Shown in pieces: positions 30,868-39,924 of a stretch of 46,356 bases of DNA. How positions within the stretch are numbered: position 1 is the stretch's first letter; each line of letters starts with the position of its first letter. A program made the translations under genes and the position numbers. The notes under the pieces were generated by a model, which worked only from the letters and a program-made list of their open reading frames with translations, made no database searches and was not told the origin of the DNA. Source of the stretch: JBDHRG01 sp039807445 (GTDB taxonomy: Bacteria > Pseudomonadota > Gammaproteobacteria > Competibacterales > Competibacteraceae); NCBI GenBank assembly GCA_039807445.1, contig JBDHRG010000006.1, positions 1 to 46,356 on the forward strand, in the 5' to 3' direction.

Positions 30868-31485
30868 ATGACCGTTCGCGGCCAGCTCTACATCGTCGCG
30901 GCGCCTTCGGGCGCCGGCAAGACCAGCCTCGTGCGCGCCTTGCTCGACATCACGCCGGGAGTGGCGCTGTCGGTGTCGCACACCACGCGCCCCGCCCGCC
31001 CGGGCGAGCTCGAGGGGGTGCACTACCATTTCGTCGACGTGCCGGGCTTCGAGGCCCTGGTCGCCGCCGGGGGCTTTCTCGAGCACGCGCGCGTGTTCGA
31101 CAACTACTACGGTACCAGCCGCGGTGCGGTCGAGCGCCAGCTCGCCGCAGGGCTCGACGTGATCCTCGAGATCGACTGGCAGGGCGCGCAGCAGGTACGC
31201 GCCGCCTTTCCCAAGGTGCGCGGCGTGTTCATCGTCCCGCCCTCGATCGATGCGCTGCGCGCGCGCCTGATCGCCCGCGGACAGGACGACGACGCCGTGA
31301 TCGAGCGGCGGATGCGCGATGCGCGCATCGAGCTCGCGCACTGGGAAGAGTTCGACTACCTGGTGGTCAACGACGACTTCGATGCCGCGCTCTCTGGGCT
31401 GCGGGCGATCTTCGTCGGCGCACGGCTCGAGCGCGCGCGCCAAGCCGCGCGCCACGGCGCGCTGATCGCCGCTTTGTTGTCATGA
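30868..31485 (+). CDS. gmk: Guanylate kinase
   Basis: 205 residues. Phosphorylates GMP to GDP. P-loop APSGAGKTSL at about residues 12-21, the GMP-binding VSHTTRPARPGELEGVHYHF and the EHARVFDNYYGTSR segment are all present. The start ATG at 30868 has GAGGA about 9 bases upstream; an in-frame GTG at 30811 would be inside the repeat array. First gene of the gmk-rpoZ-spoT group. Confidence 0.97.
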   Translation: MTVRGQLYIVAAPSGAGKTSLVRALLDITPGVALSVSHTTRPARPGELEGVHYHFVDVPGFEALVAAGGFLEHARVFDNYYGTSRGAVERQLAAGLDVILEIDWQGAQQVRAAFPKVRGVFIVPPSIDALRARLIARGQDDDAVIERRMRDARIELAHWEEFDYLVVNDDFDAALSGLRAIFVGARLERARQAARHGALIAALLS

Positions 31486-31558
31486 TCCCGGGGCGCCGTT
31501 AGACTGAACCCCTTTGCGCGGCGCTCTGCCGCCCTGATTTCCCCGAGGAATGCGCCCG

Positions 31559-31876
31559 ATGGCCCGCGTCACCGTAGAAGACTGCCTGGACAAGGTCGAC
31601 AACCGTTTCCAGCTGGTGCTGGTCGCCTCGCGGCGGGCGCGCCAGATCGCGCTCGGCCACATGCCGCTGGTGCCCGAAGAGAGCGACAAGCCGACCGTGG
31701 TCGCGCTGCGCGAGATCGCCGCCAACCTGATCGACATCGAGGCGCTGATGCGCGAGCCGCTGCACGTGCGCGTCGAACCCGAGGCCCAGGGTCTGACCAT
31801 CGATACCGCCGACATCGGCGAAACCGTCAACGACGGCTTCATCGACGAGGGTGGCAAGGAGCCCGACGCCGAGTGA
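31559..31876 (+). CDS. rpoZ: RNA polymerase subunit omega
   Basis: 105 residues starting MARVTVEDCLDKVDNRFQLV, the family opening, then RARQIALGH and DKPTVVALREI. Omega helps assemble beta-prime and forms part of ppGpp site 1, fitting its place before spoT. The ATG at 31559 is chosen because CGAGGA lies 9 bases away; the ATG at 31550 has no spacing. Length is slightly above E. coli's 91. Confidence 0.96.
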   Translation: MARVTVEDCLDKVDNRFQLVLVASRRARQIALGHMPLVPEESDKPTVVALREIAANLIDIEALMREPLHVRVEPEAQGLTIDTADIGETVNDGFIDEGGKEPDAE

Positions 31877-31949
31877 GGTATCGGCCGCAGCGCCGCGGCC
31901 GAGCTCCGGCGCCGCGGCCGGCACGGCTGCGTCAACCGGGAGGTCCGCC

Positions 31950-34121
31950 ATGAGCACTGCCAGCCCGCTGCCGATCGAGAACGACTGGTCCGAAGACCTG
32001 AGCGTGCGCATCGGCGACCTGTGCACCGTGCTGGCGGGCTATCTCGAACCGGAGCAGGTCGAGGCGGTGCGCCGTGCCTGCCTCTTCGCTGCCGAAGCCC
32101 ACGCCGGCCAGTTCCGCAAGAGCGGCGAACCCTACGTCTTCCACCCGATCGCGGTCGCCCGCATCCTCTCCGAAGTCCGCTTCGACCACATCACGCTGAT
32201 GGCCGCCGCGCTGCACGACGTGATCGAAGACACCAAGTTCGGCAAGGACCAGTTGATCGAGCGTTTCGGCGGCGAGGTCGCCGAGCTGGTCGACGGCGTC
32301 AGCAAGCTCACCCAGATCAGGTTCGGTTCGAAGATCGAGGCGCAGGCCGAGAACTTCCGCAAGATGATCCTGGCGATGGCCAAGGACATCCGCGTGATCA
32401 TGGTCAAGCTGGCCGACCGCCTGCACAACATGCGCACGCTCGGCGCGATGCCGCCCGAGAAGCGCCGCCGCATCGCGCGCGAGACCCTCGAGATCTACGC
32501 GCCGATCGCCAACCGCCTGGGCATGAACCATCTGCGGCTCGAACTCGAGAGCCTGGGCTTCGCCTACCTGTACCCGCTGCGCCATCGCGTGATCGCCGAG
32601 GCTGTGCGCAAGATGCGTGGCAACCGCCGCGAGATCATGAGCCAGCTCGAGACGCGCGTGCGCAACCGCATGATCGAGGAAGGCATCAAGGCGCGCGTCG
32701 TCGGCCGCGAGAAGCACCTCTGGGGTATCTACAAGAAGATGCGCGACAAGCGGCTGCCGCTGAAAGAGGTATACGACGTCTATGCGCTGCGCCTGATCGT
32801 CGACACGGTCGACACCTGTTACCGCGTGCTCGGCCTGGTGCACGGGCTGTACAAGCCGATCATGGGGCGCTTCAAGGATTACATCGCGATCCCCAAGGCC
32901 AACGGCTACCAGTCGCTGCACACGGTGCTGTTCGGCCCGCACGGCATTCCAATCGAGGTGCAGGTCCGCACCTACGACATGCACGTGATGGCCGAGGCCG
33001 GCGTCGCCGCACACTGGCTGTACAAGTCGCCGGGGGCGCAGGGCAACTCGGCGCACGCGCGCGCGCGCGAATGGCTGACCAAGCTGCTCGACATGCAGCG
33101 CCGCGCCGGCAACTCGGTCGAGTTCCTCGAAAGCGTGAAGATGGACCTGTTCCCTGACGAGGTCTACGTTTTCACCCCGCGCGGCGAGATCATCGAGCTG
33201 CCGCGCGGCGCGACCGCGGTCGACTTCGCCTATGCGATCCACTCCGACGTTGGCAATACCTGCGTCGCTGCCAAGGTCGACCGCAAGCTGGTGCCACTGC
33301 GCACGCCGCTGCAGAATGGCCAGACCGTCGAGGTGATCATCACCCCGACCGCGCGGCCGAATCCGGCCTGGCTGTCGTTCGTCGTCACCGCCAAGGCGCG
33401 TGCCAGTATCCGCCACTACCTGAAGAACCTGCAGCGCGAAGAGGCGATCCTGCTCGGCAAGCGCCTGCTCGAGAAGGCGCTGCTGGGGCAGGTCAGCGCG
33501 CTGTCCGAGCTGCCCGCCGAGCGCGTCCAGGCGCTGGTGCGCGAGTTCGGCGTCGCCAACTTCGACGACGTGCTGGCCGACATCGGGCTGGGGATGCGCG
33601 TTGCACAGCTGGTCGCGCGGCGGCTGCTGCCGGCGGGCGGCGAGGGCGGGGAAGCGGGATCGGCATCGCACAACGGTCGGCCGCTGCTGATCAAGGGCAC
33701 CGAGGGCACGGTGGTCAGCTTCGGCAAGTGCTGCCGGCCGTTGCCGGGCGACACGATCATCGGCTACCTGACCGCCGGGCGCGGCGTGGTCGTGCACCGC
33801 GACACTTGCAAGAACGTCGCCGATTACAAGAAGAACCCGGAGAAGTGGATCGAGGTCGACTGGGCCGAGGGCATCGACAACGATTTCCCGGTCGAGATCC
33901 GGCTCGACATCACCAACAAGCGCGGCGTGTTCGCTGCGGTCGCCGCGGCGATCGCCGAAGCCGATGCCAACATCGAGAATATCAGCATGTCCGAACGCGA
34001 TGGTGTCACCAGCGCGCTGTTGCTGATGCTGGTGGTGCGCGACCGCGTGCACCTGGCGCGCGTGATGCGGCGCCTGCGTACCTTGCCCGAGGTGCTGCGG
34101 CTGTCGCGCCGGGCGGCGTGA
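31950..34121 (+). CDS. spoT: Bifunctional (p)ppGpp synthetase/hydrolase
   Basis: 723 residues. Makes and degrades the alarmone (p)ppGpp. Domains in order: HD hydrolase with H89-D90 (ALHDVIEDT, about 45-200), RelA/SpoT synthetase (about 240-350, KDYIAIPKANGYQSLHT), TGS (about 400-460, VFTPRGEIIELPRGATAVDF), a helical/zinc-finger-like region with FGKCCRPLPGD, and a C-terminal ACT domain (about 650-720). The intact HD motif argues for SpoT or Rel rather than RelA. An excellent GGGAGG lies 7-12 bases upstream of the ATG. It follows rpoZ after 73 bases. Confidence 0.97.
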   Translation: MSTASPLPIENDWSEDLSVRIGDLCTVLAGYLEPEQVEAVRRACLFAAEAHAGQFRKSGEPYVFHPIAVARILSEVRFDHITLMAAALHDVIEDTKFGKDQLIERFGGEVAELVDGVSKLTQIRFGSKIEAQAENFRKMILAMAKDIRVIMVKLADRLHNMRTLGAMPPEKRRRIARETLEIYAPIANRLGMNHLRLELESLGFAYLYPLRHRVIAEAVRKMRGNRREIMSQLETRVRNRMIEEGIKARVVGREKHLWGIYKKMRDKRLPLKEVYDVYALRLIVDTVDTCYRVLGLVHGLYKPIMGRFKDYIAIPKANGYQSLHTVLFGPHGIPIEVQVRTYDMHVMAEAGVAAHWLYKSPGAQGNSAHARAREWLTKLLDMQRRAGNSVEFLESVKMDLFPDEVYVFTPRGEIIELPRGATAVDFAYAIHSDVGNTCVAAKVDRKLVPLRTPLQNGQTVEVIITPTARPNPAWLSFVVTAKARASIRHYLKNLQREEAILLGKRLLEKALLGQVSALSELPAERVQALVREFGVANFDDVLADIGLGMRVAQLVARRLLPAGGEGGEAGSASHNGRPLLIKGTEGTVVSFGKCCRPLPGDTIIGYLTAGRGVVVHRDTCKNVADYKKNPEKWIEVDWAEGIDNDFPVEIRLDITNKRGVFAAVAAAIAEADANIENISMSERDGVTSALLLMLVVRDRVHLARVMRRLRTLPEVLRLSRRAA

Positions 34122-34152
34122 GGGGCAAGGAGAGCCGTCGAGCTTCTTTTTC

Positions 34153-34180
34153 CCCTCACCCCTCACCTTTCACCCCTCAC
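34153..34180. repeat. 7-base tandem array (CCCTCAC) between spoT and ridA
   Basis: Four heptamers: three CCCTCAC and one CTTTCAC. A possible opposite arm is reduced to one unit, TGAGGGG at 34119-34125, which contains the spoT stop codon. This is the only locus where one arm is nearly missing. It lies 26 bases before the ridA start. Confidence 0.75.
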
Positions 34181-34206
34181 CGACGACAACCCAGGAGAAG
34201 ACCCCC

Positions 34207-34587
34207 ATGCCCCGTGAGATCATCAGCACCGACAAGGCTCCGGCCGCGATCGGTACTTATTCGCAGGCGGTCAGGGTCGGCGACACCGTCTACCTGTCAG
34301 GCCAGATCCCGCTCGACCCGGCGACGATGCAGTTGGTCGAGGGCTTCGAGGCCCAGACGCGGCGCGTGTTCGACAACCTGAAGGCCGTGGCCGAAGCCGC
34401 CGGCGGCAGCTTCGCGGACTTCGTCAAGGTCAACATCTTCTTGACCGATCTTTCCAACTTCGCCACCGTCAACCAGGTCATGGGCGAGTACTTCACGCAG
34501 CCCTACCCGGCGCGCGCTGCGGTCGGCGTCGCCTCGCTGCCGCGCGGCGCGCTGGTCGAGATCGAAGGGGTGATGGTACTCGGGTGA
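34207..34587 (+). CDS. ridA: RidA-family enamine/imine deaminase
   Basis: 126 residues. Hydrolyses reactive enamine and imine intermediates from pyridoxal phosphate enzymes. Family marks are APAAIGTYSQAV, VYLSGQIPLDPAT, and near the C-terminus PARAAVGVASLPRGALVEIE with the catalytic arginine. The position between spoT and recG is common in proteobacteria. A 7-base array starts at its stop codon. Confidence 0.95.
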   Translation: MPREIISTDKAPAAIGTYSQAVRVGDTVYLSGQIPLDPATMQLVEGFEAQTRRVFDNLKAVAEAAGGSFADFVKVNIFLTDLSNFATVNQVMGEYFTQPYPARAAVGVASLPRGALVEIEGVMVLG

Positions 34588-34650
34588 GGGGGGAGGGGTG
34601 AGGAGACACCGAGGTAATTTCGCATCACCCTTCACCCCTCACCCCTCACG
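34582..34650. repeat. 7-base-phased inverted repeat between ridA and the small minus-strand ORF
   Basis: GGGTGAG, GGGGGAG and GGGTGAG at 34582-34602 begin inside the ridA stop codon. The facing arm, CATCACC, CTTCACC, CCTCACC and CCTCACG at 34623-34650, encodes the C-terminus and stop of the minus-strand ORF 34632-34898. The loop is about 20 bases. Confidence 0.85.
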
Positions 34651-34898
34651 CAGGGCGGCAGCCGCTCGGCGATACGCGCATACGCCGCCGGGCTGATCAG
34701 GACCGCATTGCGGGTCGCGCCGTAGAGCCGGCCCGCGGCGCGCAGTGCCGCGGTTTCGGCGCTGTCGGCGGTCAGCACGCGGAAATCCGTGCCTTCGACC
34801 AGCCCCGGCAGTGTCGCCTTGAAGGCGCGGAAAGCCGTGCCCTTGACGGCACCGTGGCGCGCGTCGATTTCCTTCAGCGTCAGCCAGCCGGCATGCAT
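34632..34898 (-). CDS. Small protein of unknown function
   Basis: 88 residues, not recognised. MHAGWLTLKEIDARHGAVKG at the start suggests a small DNA-binding or recruitment fold, but no motif can be named. It has a mixed alpha-beta pattern and no membrane segment. The final residues (CVRGEG) come from the 7-base repeat arm. No convincing ribosome-binding site is seen before the ATG. Another array begins 5 bases upstream of its start, so the gene is enclosed by repeats. Codon use resembles its neighbours, which favours a real gene over chance. Confidence 0.5.
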   Translation of the reverse strand: MHAGWLTLKEIDARHGAVKGTAFRAFKATLPGLVEGTDFRVLTADSAETAALRAAGRLYGATRNAVLISPAAYARIAERLPPCVRGEG

Positions 34899-34902
34899 GG
34901 CG

Positions 34903-34977
34903 ATGAGGGATGGGCAATGAGGATGAAGGCAGGTGATGCGGCGTCGTTACTCATTCCCCATCCCCCATTTCCCCTTC
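34903..34977. repeat. 7-base-phased inverted repeat array (ATGAGGN / CCCATYC type) before dksA end
   Basis: Left arm ATGAGGG, ATGGGCA and ATGAGGA at 34903-34923, with a degenerate fourth unit. Right arm of four units, such as CCCATCC, at 34950-34977, ending 4 bases before the dksA stop. The arms are complementary across a loop of about 26 bases. Confidence 0.8.
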
Positions 34978-34981
34978 CCGC

Positions 34982-35407
34982 TCAGTATTGATGCGGGTCG
35001 GCCTGCTGCGCCTGCAGGCGTTCGCGGCGCTCCTGCGCCTCGACCGTCAGCGTCGCGATCGGCCGCGCCTCCAGGCGCGCCAGGCCGATCTCGTCGCCGG
35101 TTTCGTCGCAGTAGCCGTAGCTGCCGTCCTCGATGCGCTTCAGCGCCGCGTCGATCTTGGCCTGCAGCTTGCGGTAGCGGTCGCGCGTGCGCAGCTCGAA
35201 GCTGGTGTCGCTCTCGCGGCTGGCGCGGTCGGCTTCGTCGGCAACGTCGCTCGGCGCGTCGCGCATCGTGTCGAGGGTCGCCTGGGCCTCCTCGTAGAGC
35301 GCCTGCCTCCACGCCAGCAGCTTGCGGCGGAAGTATTCGAGCTGCTGCGGGTTCATGTATGGCTCGTCGTCCGACGGACGGTAGCCGGAAGGCAGTTCGA
35401 TGCTCAT
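34982..35407 (-). CDS. dksA: DksA-type RNA polymerase secondary-channel regulator
   Basis: 141 residues. Works with ppGpp at RNA polymerase to repress rRNA and activate amino-acid promoters. The coiled-coil tip motif is DEADRA (D57, D60, A62), corresponding to the catalytic aspartates of E. coli DksA. The C-terminal globule has only one of the four zinc cysteines: C100 in YGYCDETGDEIGLARLEARP, the others replaced by T and A. That is the zinc-independent CxxT form seen in alpha- and betaproteobacteria and in Pseudomonas DksA2. It is near spoT and rpoZ, its functional partners. Confidence 0.93.
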   Translation of the reverse strand: MSIELPSGYRPSDDEPYMNPQQLEYFRRKLLAWRQALYEEAQATLDTMRDAPSDVADEADRASRESDTSFELRTRDRYRKLQAKIDAALKRIEDGSYGYCDETGDEIGLARLEARPIATLTVEAQERRERLQAQQADPHQY

Positions 35408-35567
35408 GTGGTTTCGTCCGCTGGCCTGATCCGATGGGGTGGACGGCAGTTTATGGCGATCGCTTGCAGCTTTTTCAAGGATGCGCGAGCCTAGTCCCCC
35501 CGTGCCCTGCGGCGCCGGCGCGCTGCCGGCTGCTGCGGGGCGCGCATGGTAACGAGAGCACAGAGCG

Positions 35568-36929
35568 ATGTCGAACGCGTGGACCCCCGATAGCTGGCGC
35601 CGGTTCCCGGTGCAGCAGATGCCCGAATATCCCGATGCGGCACACCTCGCCGCGGTCGAGGCGCAACTCGGCAGGTTTCCGCCGCTGGTGTTCGCCGGCG
35701 AGGCGCGCACGCTGCAGAAAGCCCTGGCCGAAGTCGCCGAAGGCCGCGCCTTCATCCTGCAGGGCGGCGACTGTGCCGAGAGCTTCGCCGAGTTCCACGC
35801 CTTCAACATCCGCGACACCTTCCGCGTGCTGATGCAGATGGCGGTGGTACTGGCCTTCGGCGCCGCCTGTCCGGTGGTCAAGATCGGCCGCATGGCCGGC
35901 CAGTTCGCCAAGCCGCGCAGTGCGCCGGTCGAGACGCGTGGTGGCCTGACCCTGCCTTCGTACCGCGGCGACAACGTCAACGGCCTCGAGTTCACCGCCG
36001 AGGCACGCACCCCCGACCCGCAGCGCCAGGTTCAGGCCTACTACCAGTCGGCCGCGACGCTGAACCTGTTGCGCGCCTTCGCGCAGGGCGGCTACGCCGA
36101 CCTGCACCAGGTGCACCGCTGGACCGCCGACTTCCTCGAGGCCAGCGCGCAGGGCGAGCGCTACCGCGAGCTCGCCAACCACATCTCGCAGGCGCTGGCG
36201 TTCATGGAGGCCTGCGGGCTGAACGGCGACACCATCCCGCAGATCCGCGAAACCGCCTTCTACACCTCGCATGAGGCGCTGCTGCTCGGCTACGAGCAGG
36301 CGCTGACGCGGCGCGACCACCTGACCGGCACGTGGTACGACTGCTCGGCGCACTTCATCTGGATCGGCGAGCGCACGCGCAGCCTCGACGGCGCGCACGT
36401 CGAGTTCTTCCGCGGCGTCGGCAACCCGATCGGCGTCAAGCTGGGCCCGGGCTCGGATGCCGACACCGTGCTGCGGCTGTGCGAGGCGCTGAACCCTGAC
36501 AACGAGCCGGGCCGGCTGACGCTGATCGCACGCATGGGGGCCGACCAGGTCGAGGAGCGGCTGCCGGCGCTGGTGCGTGCGCTCAAGCGGGAGGGGCGCA
36601 AGGTGGTGTGGTCGTGCGATCCGATGCACGGCAACACCATCACCTCGAGCACCGGCTACAAGACGCGCCCGTTCGAGCGCATCCTCGCCGAAGTCCGTGG
36701 CTTCTTCGCCGTGCACCGCGCCGAGGGCACGCATGCCGGCGGCGTGCACTTCGAGATGACCGGGCAGAACGTCACCGAGTGCACCGGCGGTGCCGAGGGC
36801 ATCGACGACGCCGCGCTCGCCGCGTGCTACACCACGCACTGCGACCCGCGGCTGAACGCTTCGCAGTCGCTCGAGCTCGCCTTCCTGATCGCCGAGATGC
36901 TGAAGGCCGAGCGCGAAGCGCGCGGCTGA
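35568..36929 (+). CDS. 3-deoxy-7-phosphoheptulonate synthase, type II
   Basis: 453 residues. Joins phosphoenolpyruvate and erythrose 4-phosphate in the first step of the shikimate pathway. It is the plant-like type II class: ILQGGDCAESFAEF with the metal-binding cysteine, KIGRMAGQFAKPRS, KVVWSCDPMHGNTI and HFEMTGQNVTECTGG with the metal-binding histidine and glutamate. It lacks the extended N-terminal segment that mediates synergistic inhibition in mycobacterial enzymes. No other aro gene is adjacent. Confidence 0.96.
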   Translation: MSNAWTPDSWRRFPVQQMPEYPDAAHLAAVEAQLGRFPPLVFAGEARTLQKALAEVAEGRAFILQGGDCAESFAEFHAFNIRDTFRVLMQMAVVLAFGAACPVVKIGRMAGQFAKPRSAPVETRGGLTLPSYRGDNVNGLEFTAEARTPDPQRQVQAYYQSAATLNLLRAFAQGGYADLHQVHRWTADFLEASAQGERYRELANHISQALAFMEACGLNGDTIPQIRETAFYTSHEALLLGYEQALTRRDHLTGTWYDCSAHFIWIGERTRSLDGAHVEFFRGVGNPIGVKLGPGSDADTVLRLCEALNPDNEPGRLTLIARMGADQVEERLPALVRALKREGRKVVWSCDPMHGNTITSSTGYKTRPFERILAEVRGFFAVHRAEGTHAGGVHFEMTGQNVTECTGGAEGIDDAALAACYTTHCDPRLNASQSLELAFLIAEMLKAEREARG

Positions 36930-37022
36930 TGCGCGCGCTCGCAGCGCCGTGGCGGCGCCGGCCGATCGCGAACGCGCGGCTGGCCCGGGCCCGGCTGGCG
37001 TCCGGTGAGGAGTCCGGATCAC

Positions 37023-37754
37023 ATGAATAGAGCACGGGCCCCAGGGGTCGCGGCGGCGCTGGCCGTCGCGCTGGCCGCCTGCGGCAGCAACTCGCCCAAG
37101 TCGGTGTACCAGGGCGAGCAGTTCGCCGCCGGTAACAATTATTCCCGCAAGTTCGCGGCCTCGCCGCAAGCGACCTGCGAAGCGGCGCGCCGCGCGCTGC
37201 TGAGCCAGGGCTATCTGATCGGCGAGGCGCGCGCCGATGCGCTGGAGGCGAAGAAGGTTTTCCAGCCGGAGAGCGAACGCCACGTCGAGCTCAGCTTCCG
37301 CGTGACGTGCGCAGCCGAGGGACAAGGTGCGATCGCGTTCGCCAATGCCGAGCAGGGCTTGTTCGCGGTCAAGAAGACCAGCTCCGCGGCGAGCGTCGGC
37401 GTGGGGGCGGTGGGCTCGATCTCGCTGCCGCTGGGCTCGAGCACCGATTCGCTGGTGAAGATCGGTGCCGAGACGATTCCGCCCGGCGAGTTCTACAATC
37501 GCTTCTTCGGCCTGGTGCAGCATTACCTGCAGGACGTGCCGGGTGCGAGCGCCCGGTCGGCGGCGCCGGTGGCCGCCGCATCTGCCGAACCCGCACCGTC
37601 CGCCGGGGCGGAAGCGGTACCCGAAGTGCCCGCCCCCCCCCTTGCGGCACCGGGCGCTGCGCCCGCACCGGCCGCGGCGCCGGCACCTGTCGTGGTCCCG
37701 GAAGCCTCGGCGGTGCCGGCGTCGCCGCCGGCCGCGGTGGTGCAGGAAGCTTGA
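37023..37754 (+). CDS. DUF2242 lipoprotein
   Basis: 243 residues. A lipoprotein signal peptide ends in the lipobox LAAC (cysteine at about residue 20). KSVYQGEQFAAGNNYSRKFA and CEAARRALLSQGYLIGEARA are typical of DUF2242, whose function is unknown. After about residue 180 the chain becomes alanine- and proline-rich (APAAAPAPVVVPEA), probably a flexible periplasmic tail; this part holds a run of nine C bases near 37630. The ATG at 37023 is chosen to start the signal peptide. Confidence 0.85.
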   Translation: MNRARAPGVAAALAVALAACGSNSPKSVYQGEQFAAGNNYSRKFAASPQATCEAARRALLSQGYLIGEARADALEAKKVFQPESERHVELSFRVTCAAEGQGAIAFANAEQGLFAVKKTSSAASVGVGAVGSISLPLGSSTDSLVKIGAETIPPGEFYNRFFGLVQHYLQDVPGASARSAAPVAAASAEPAPSAGAEAVPEVPAPPLAAPGAAPAPAAAPAPVVVPEASAVPASPPAAVVQEA

Positions 37755-37854
37755 GCGCATCGCGCGTGGCGCTCGAGGCTGCGCGAGTCGCGCTGGCGCG
37801 GCGCCGACACCGGCAGAGGCGCGGTGCGCCAGCGCCGAGCGCGTGTCGGCAGCG

Positions 37855-39924
37855 ATGAGCGCGGAATCCCCGGAACTGCCGCTGACCCTGCTGAAGGGCG
37901 TCGGGCCGCGGCTGGTCGAACGGCTCGAGCGGCTCGGCTTGCGCACGGTCGAAGACCTGCTGTTCCACCTGCCACTGCGCTACCAGGACCGCACGCGCGT
38001 GGTGCCGATCGGTTCGCTGCGCCACGGCGACCAGGCGGTGATCGAAGCCGAGGTGCAGGCCGCCGACGTCGTGCTGCGCAGCCGCCGCTCGCTGCTGGTC
38101 AGGGTGCGTGACGGCAGCGGCGCGCTGACGCTGCGCTTCTTCTACTTCAACGCTGCCCAGCAGGCGCAGTTCGCGCGCGGCGTGCGGCTGCGGCTGTTCG
38201 GCGAGGTGCGCCAGGGACCGACCGGGCTCGAGATCGTGCATCCCGAGTGGCGCCGCGTCGACGAGGCCGCCCCGGTCGAAGAGCACTTGACGCCGATCTA
38301 CCCGAGCACCGAGGGGCTGCACCAGCTGAGCCTGCGCAAGCTGGCCGGGCAGGCGCTCGAGCGACTGGATCAGGTGCCCGACTGGCTGCCGCAGGGGCTG
38401 CGCACCGAGCTGGGCCTGCCGGGGCTGCACGCGGCGCTCGAACTGCTGCACCGCCCGCCGCCGGACGTGCCCTGGGCTGCGCTCGAGAACGGCAGCCACC
38501 CGGCGCAGCGTCGGCTCGCCTTCGAGGAACTGCTGGCACACCAGCTCAGCCTGCGCGCGCTGCGCGCGCGCGTACAGCGCCACCGCGCCCCCGAGTTGCC
38601 CGGCGACGCGGCGCTCGAGGCGGCGTTCCGCGCGAGGCTGCCGTTCGCGCTGACCGGCGCGCAAGAGCGCGTGCTCGCCGAGCTGGGGGCGGACCTGGCG
38701 CAGCCGCGGCCGATGCTGCGCCTGGTGCAGGGCGATGTCGGTTCGGGCAAGACCGTGGTCGCCGCGCTCGCTGCGCTGCGCGCGGTCGCCGCCGGCAAGC
38801 AGGCGGCAGTGATGGCGCCGACCGAGCTGCTCGCCGAGCAGCATTTCCGCAGCTTCTCGGCTTGGCTGGCACCGCTCGGCATCGAGCTCGCCTGGCTCGG
38901 CGGCCGCCTCAAGGGCAAGGCACGAACCGCGACGCTGGCCGCGATCGCCGACGGACGGGCACAGCTCGCGGTCGGCACGCACGCGCTGTTCCAGAGCGAG
39001 GTGCGCTTCGCCGAGCTGGCGCTGGTGGTGGTCGACGAGCAGCACCGCTTCGGCGTGCACCAGCGCCTGGCGCTGCGCGAGAAGGGGCGCGACCGGAACG
39101 CCTGCCCGCACCAGCTGATCATGACCGCGACGCCGATCCCGCGGACGCTGGCGATGAGCGCCTACGCTGACCTCGACACGTCGGTGATCGACGAGCTGCC
39201 GCCGGGGCGCACGCCGGTGCAGACCGTGGCGGTGTCCGATGCGCGCCGCGACGAGGTGGTCGAGCGCGTGCGCGGCGCCTGCCGCGCCGGCCGCCAGGCT
39301 TACTGGGTGTGCACGCTGATCGAGGAGTCCGAGGCGCTGGCGGCGCAGGCCGCCACCGACACCTGGGAGCAACTCGCCGCCGCCTTGCCCGAGCTGCGCG
39401 TCGGACTGGTGCACGGGCGGCTGAAGCCGGCCGAGAAAGAGGCGGTGATGGCGGCGTTCAAGGCGGCCGAGCTCGACCTCCTGGTCGCGACCACGGTGAT
39501 CGAGGTCGGTGTCGACGTGCCCAACGCCAGTCTGATGATCATCGACAACGCCGAGCGCCTCGGCCTGGCGCAGTTGCACCAGCTGCGCGGGCGCGTCGGC
39601 CGCGGCGCGACCGCCTCGAGCTGCGTGCTGATGTACCACCCGCCGCTGTCCGAGCAGGGCCGGGCGCGGCTGGCGATCCTGCGCGAAACCGGCGACGGCT
39701 TCGCGATCGCGCGGCGCGACCTCGAACTGCGCGGCCCGGGCGAAGTGCTCGGCACGCGTCAGACCGGCGAGCTCGCGCTGCGCATCGCCGACCTGATCCG
39801 CGACGAAGACCTGCTGCCCGGAGTGCAGCACGCTGCCGACCGGGTGCTGGCCGGCCATCCCGAGGTGGCGCGCGCGCTGGTCGCGCGCTGGATCGGCAGC
39901 GGCGAGCGTTACGGCGATGTATGA
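37855..39924 (+). CDS. recG: ATP-dependent DNA helicase RecG
   Basis: 689 residues. Reverses stalled replication forks and unwinds branched DNA and R-loops. Domain order: N-terminal wedge with OB fold (about 50-145), superfamily 2 motor with Walker A GDVGSGKT (293-300), DEQH box at 394-397, TATPIPRTLAM, then the second motor lobe with LVATTVIEVGVDVPNA and QLRGRVGRG, and the C-terminal TRG region. The stop TGA overlaps a possible regulatory stem before metA. Confidence 0.98.
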   Translation: MSAESPELPLTLLKGVGPRLVERLERLGLRTVEDLLFHLPLRYQDRTRVVPIGSLRHGDQAVIEAEVQAADVVLRSRRSLLVRVRDGSGALTLRFFYFNAAQQAQFARGVRLRLFGEVRQGPTGLEIVHPEWRRVDEAAPVEEHLTPIYPSTEGLHQLSLRKLAGQALERLDQVPDWLPQGLRTELGLPGLHAALELLHRPPPDVPWAALENGSHPAQRRLAFEELLAHQLSLRALRARVQRHRAPELPGDAALEAAFRARLPFALTGAQERVLAELGADLAQPRPMLRLVQGDVGSGKTVVAALAALRAVAAGKQAAVMAPTELLAEQHFRSFSAWLAPLGIELAWLGGRLKGKARTATLAAIADGRAQLAVGTHALFQSEVRFAELALVVVDEQHRFGVHQRLALREKGRDRNACPHQLIMTATPIPRTLAMSAYADLDTSVIDELPPGRTPVQTVAVSDARRDEVVERVRGACRAGRQAYWVCTLIEESEALAAQAATDTWEQLAAALPELRVGLVHGRLKPAEKEAVMAAFKAAELDLLVATTVIEVGVDVPNASLMIIDNAERLGLAQLHQLRGRVGRGATASSCVLMYHPPLSEQGRARLAILRETGDGFAIARRDLELRGPGEVLGTRQTGELALRIADLIRDEDLLPGVQHAADRVLAGHPEVARALVARWIGSGERYGDV

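Noticed and set aside
37628..37640. Run of C bases in the DUF2242 gene as a contingency locus
   Set aside because: The frame is intact and the run lies in an alanine-proline tail; one example without strain comparison does not support phase variation.
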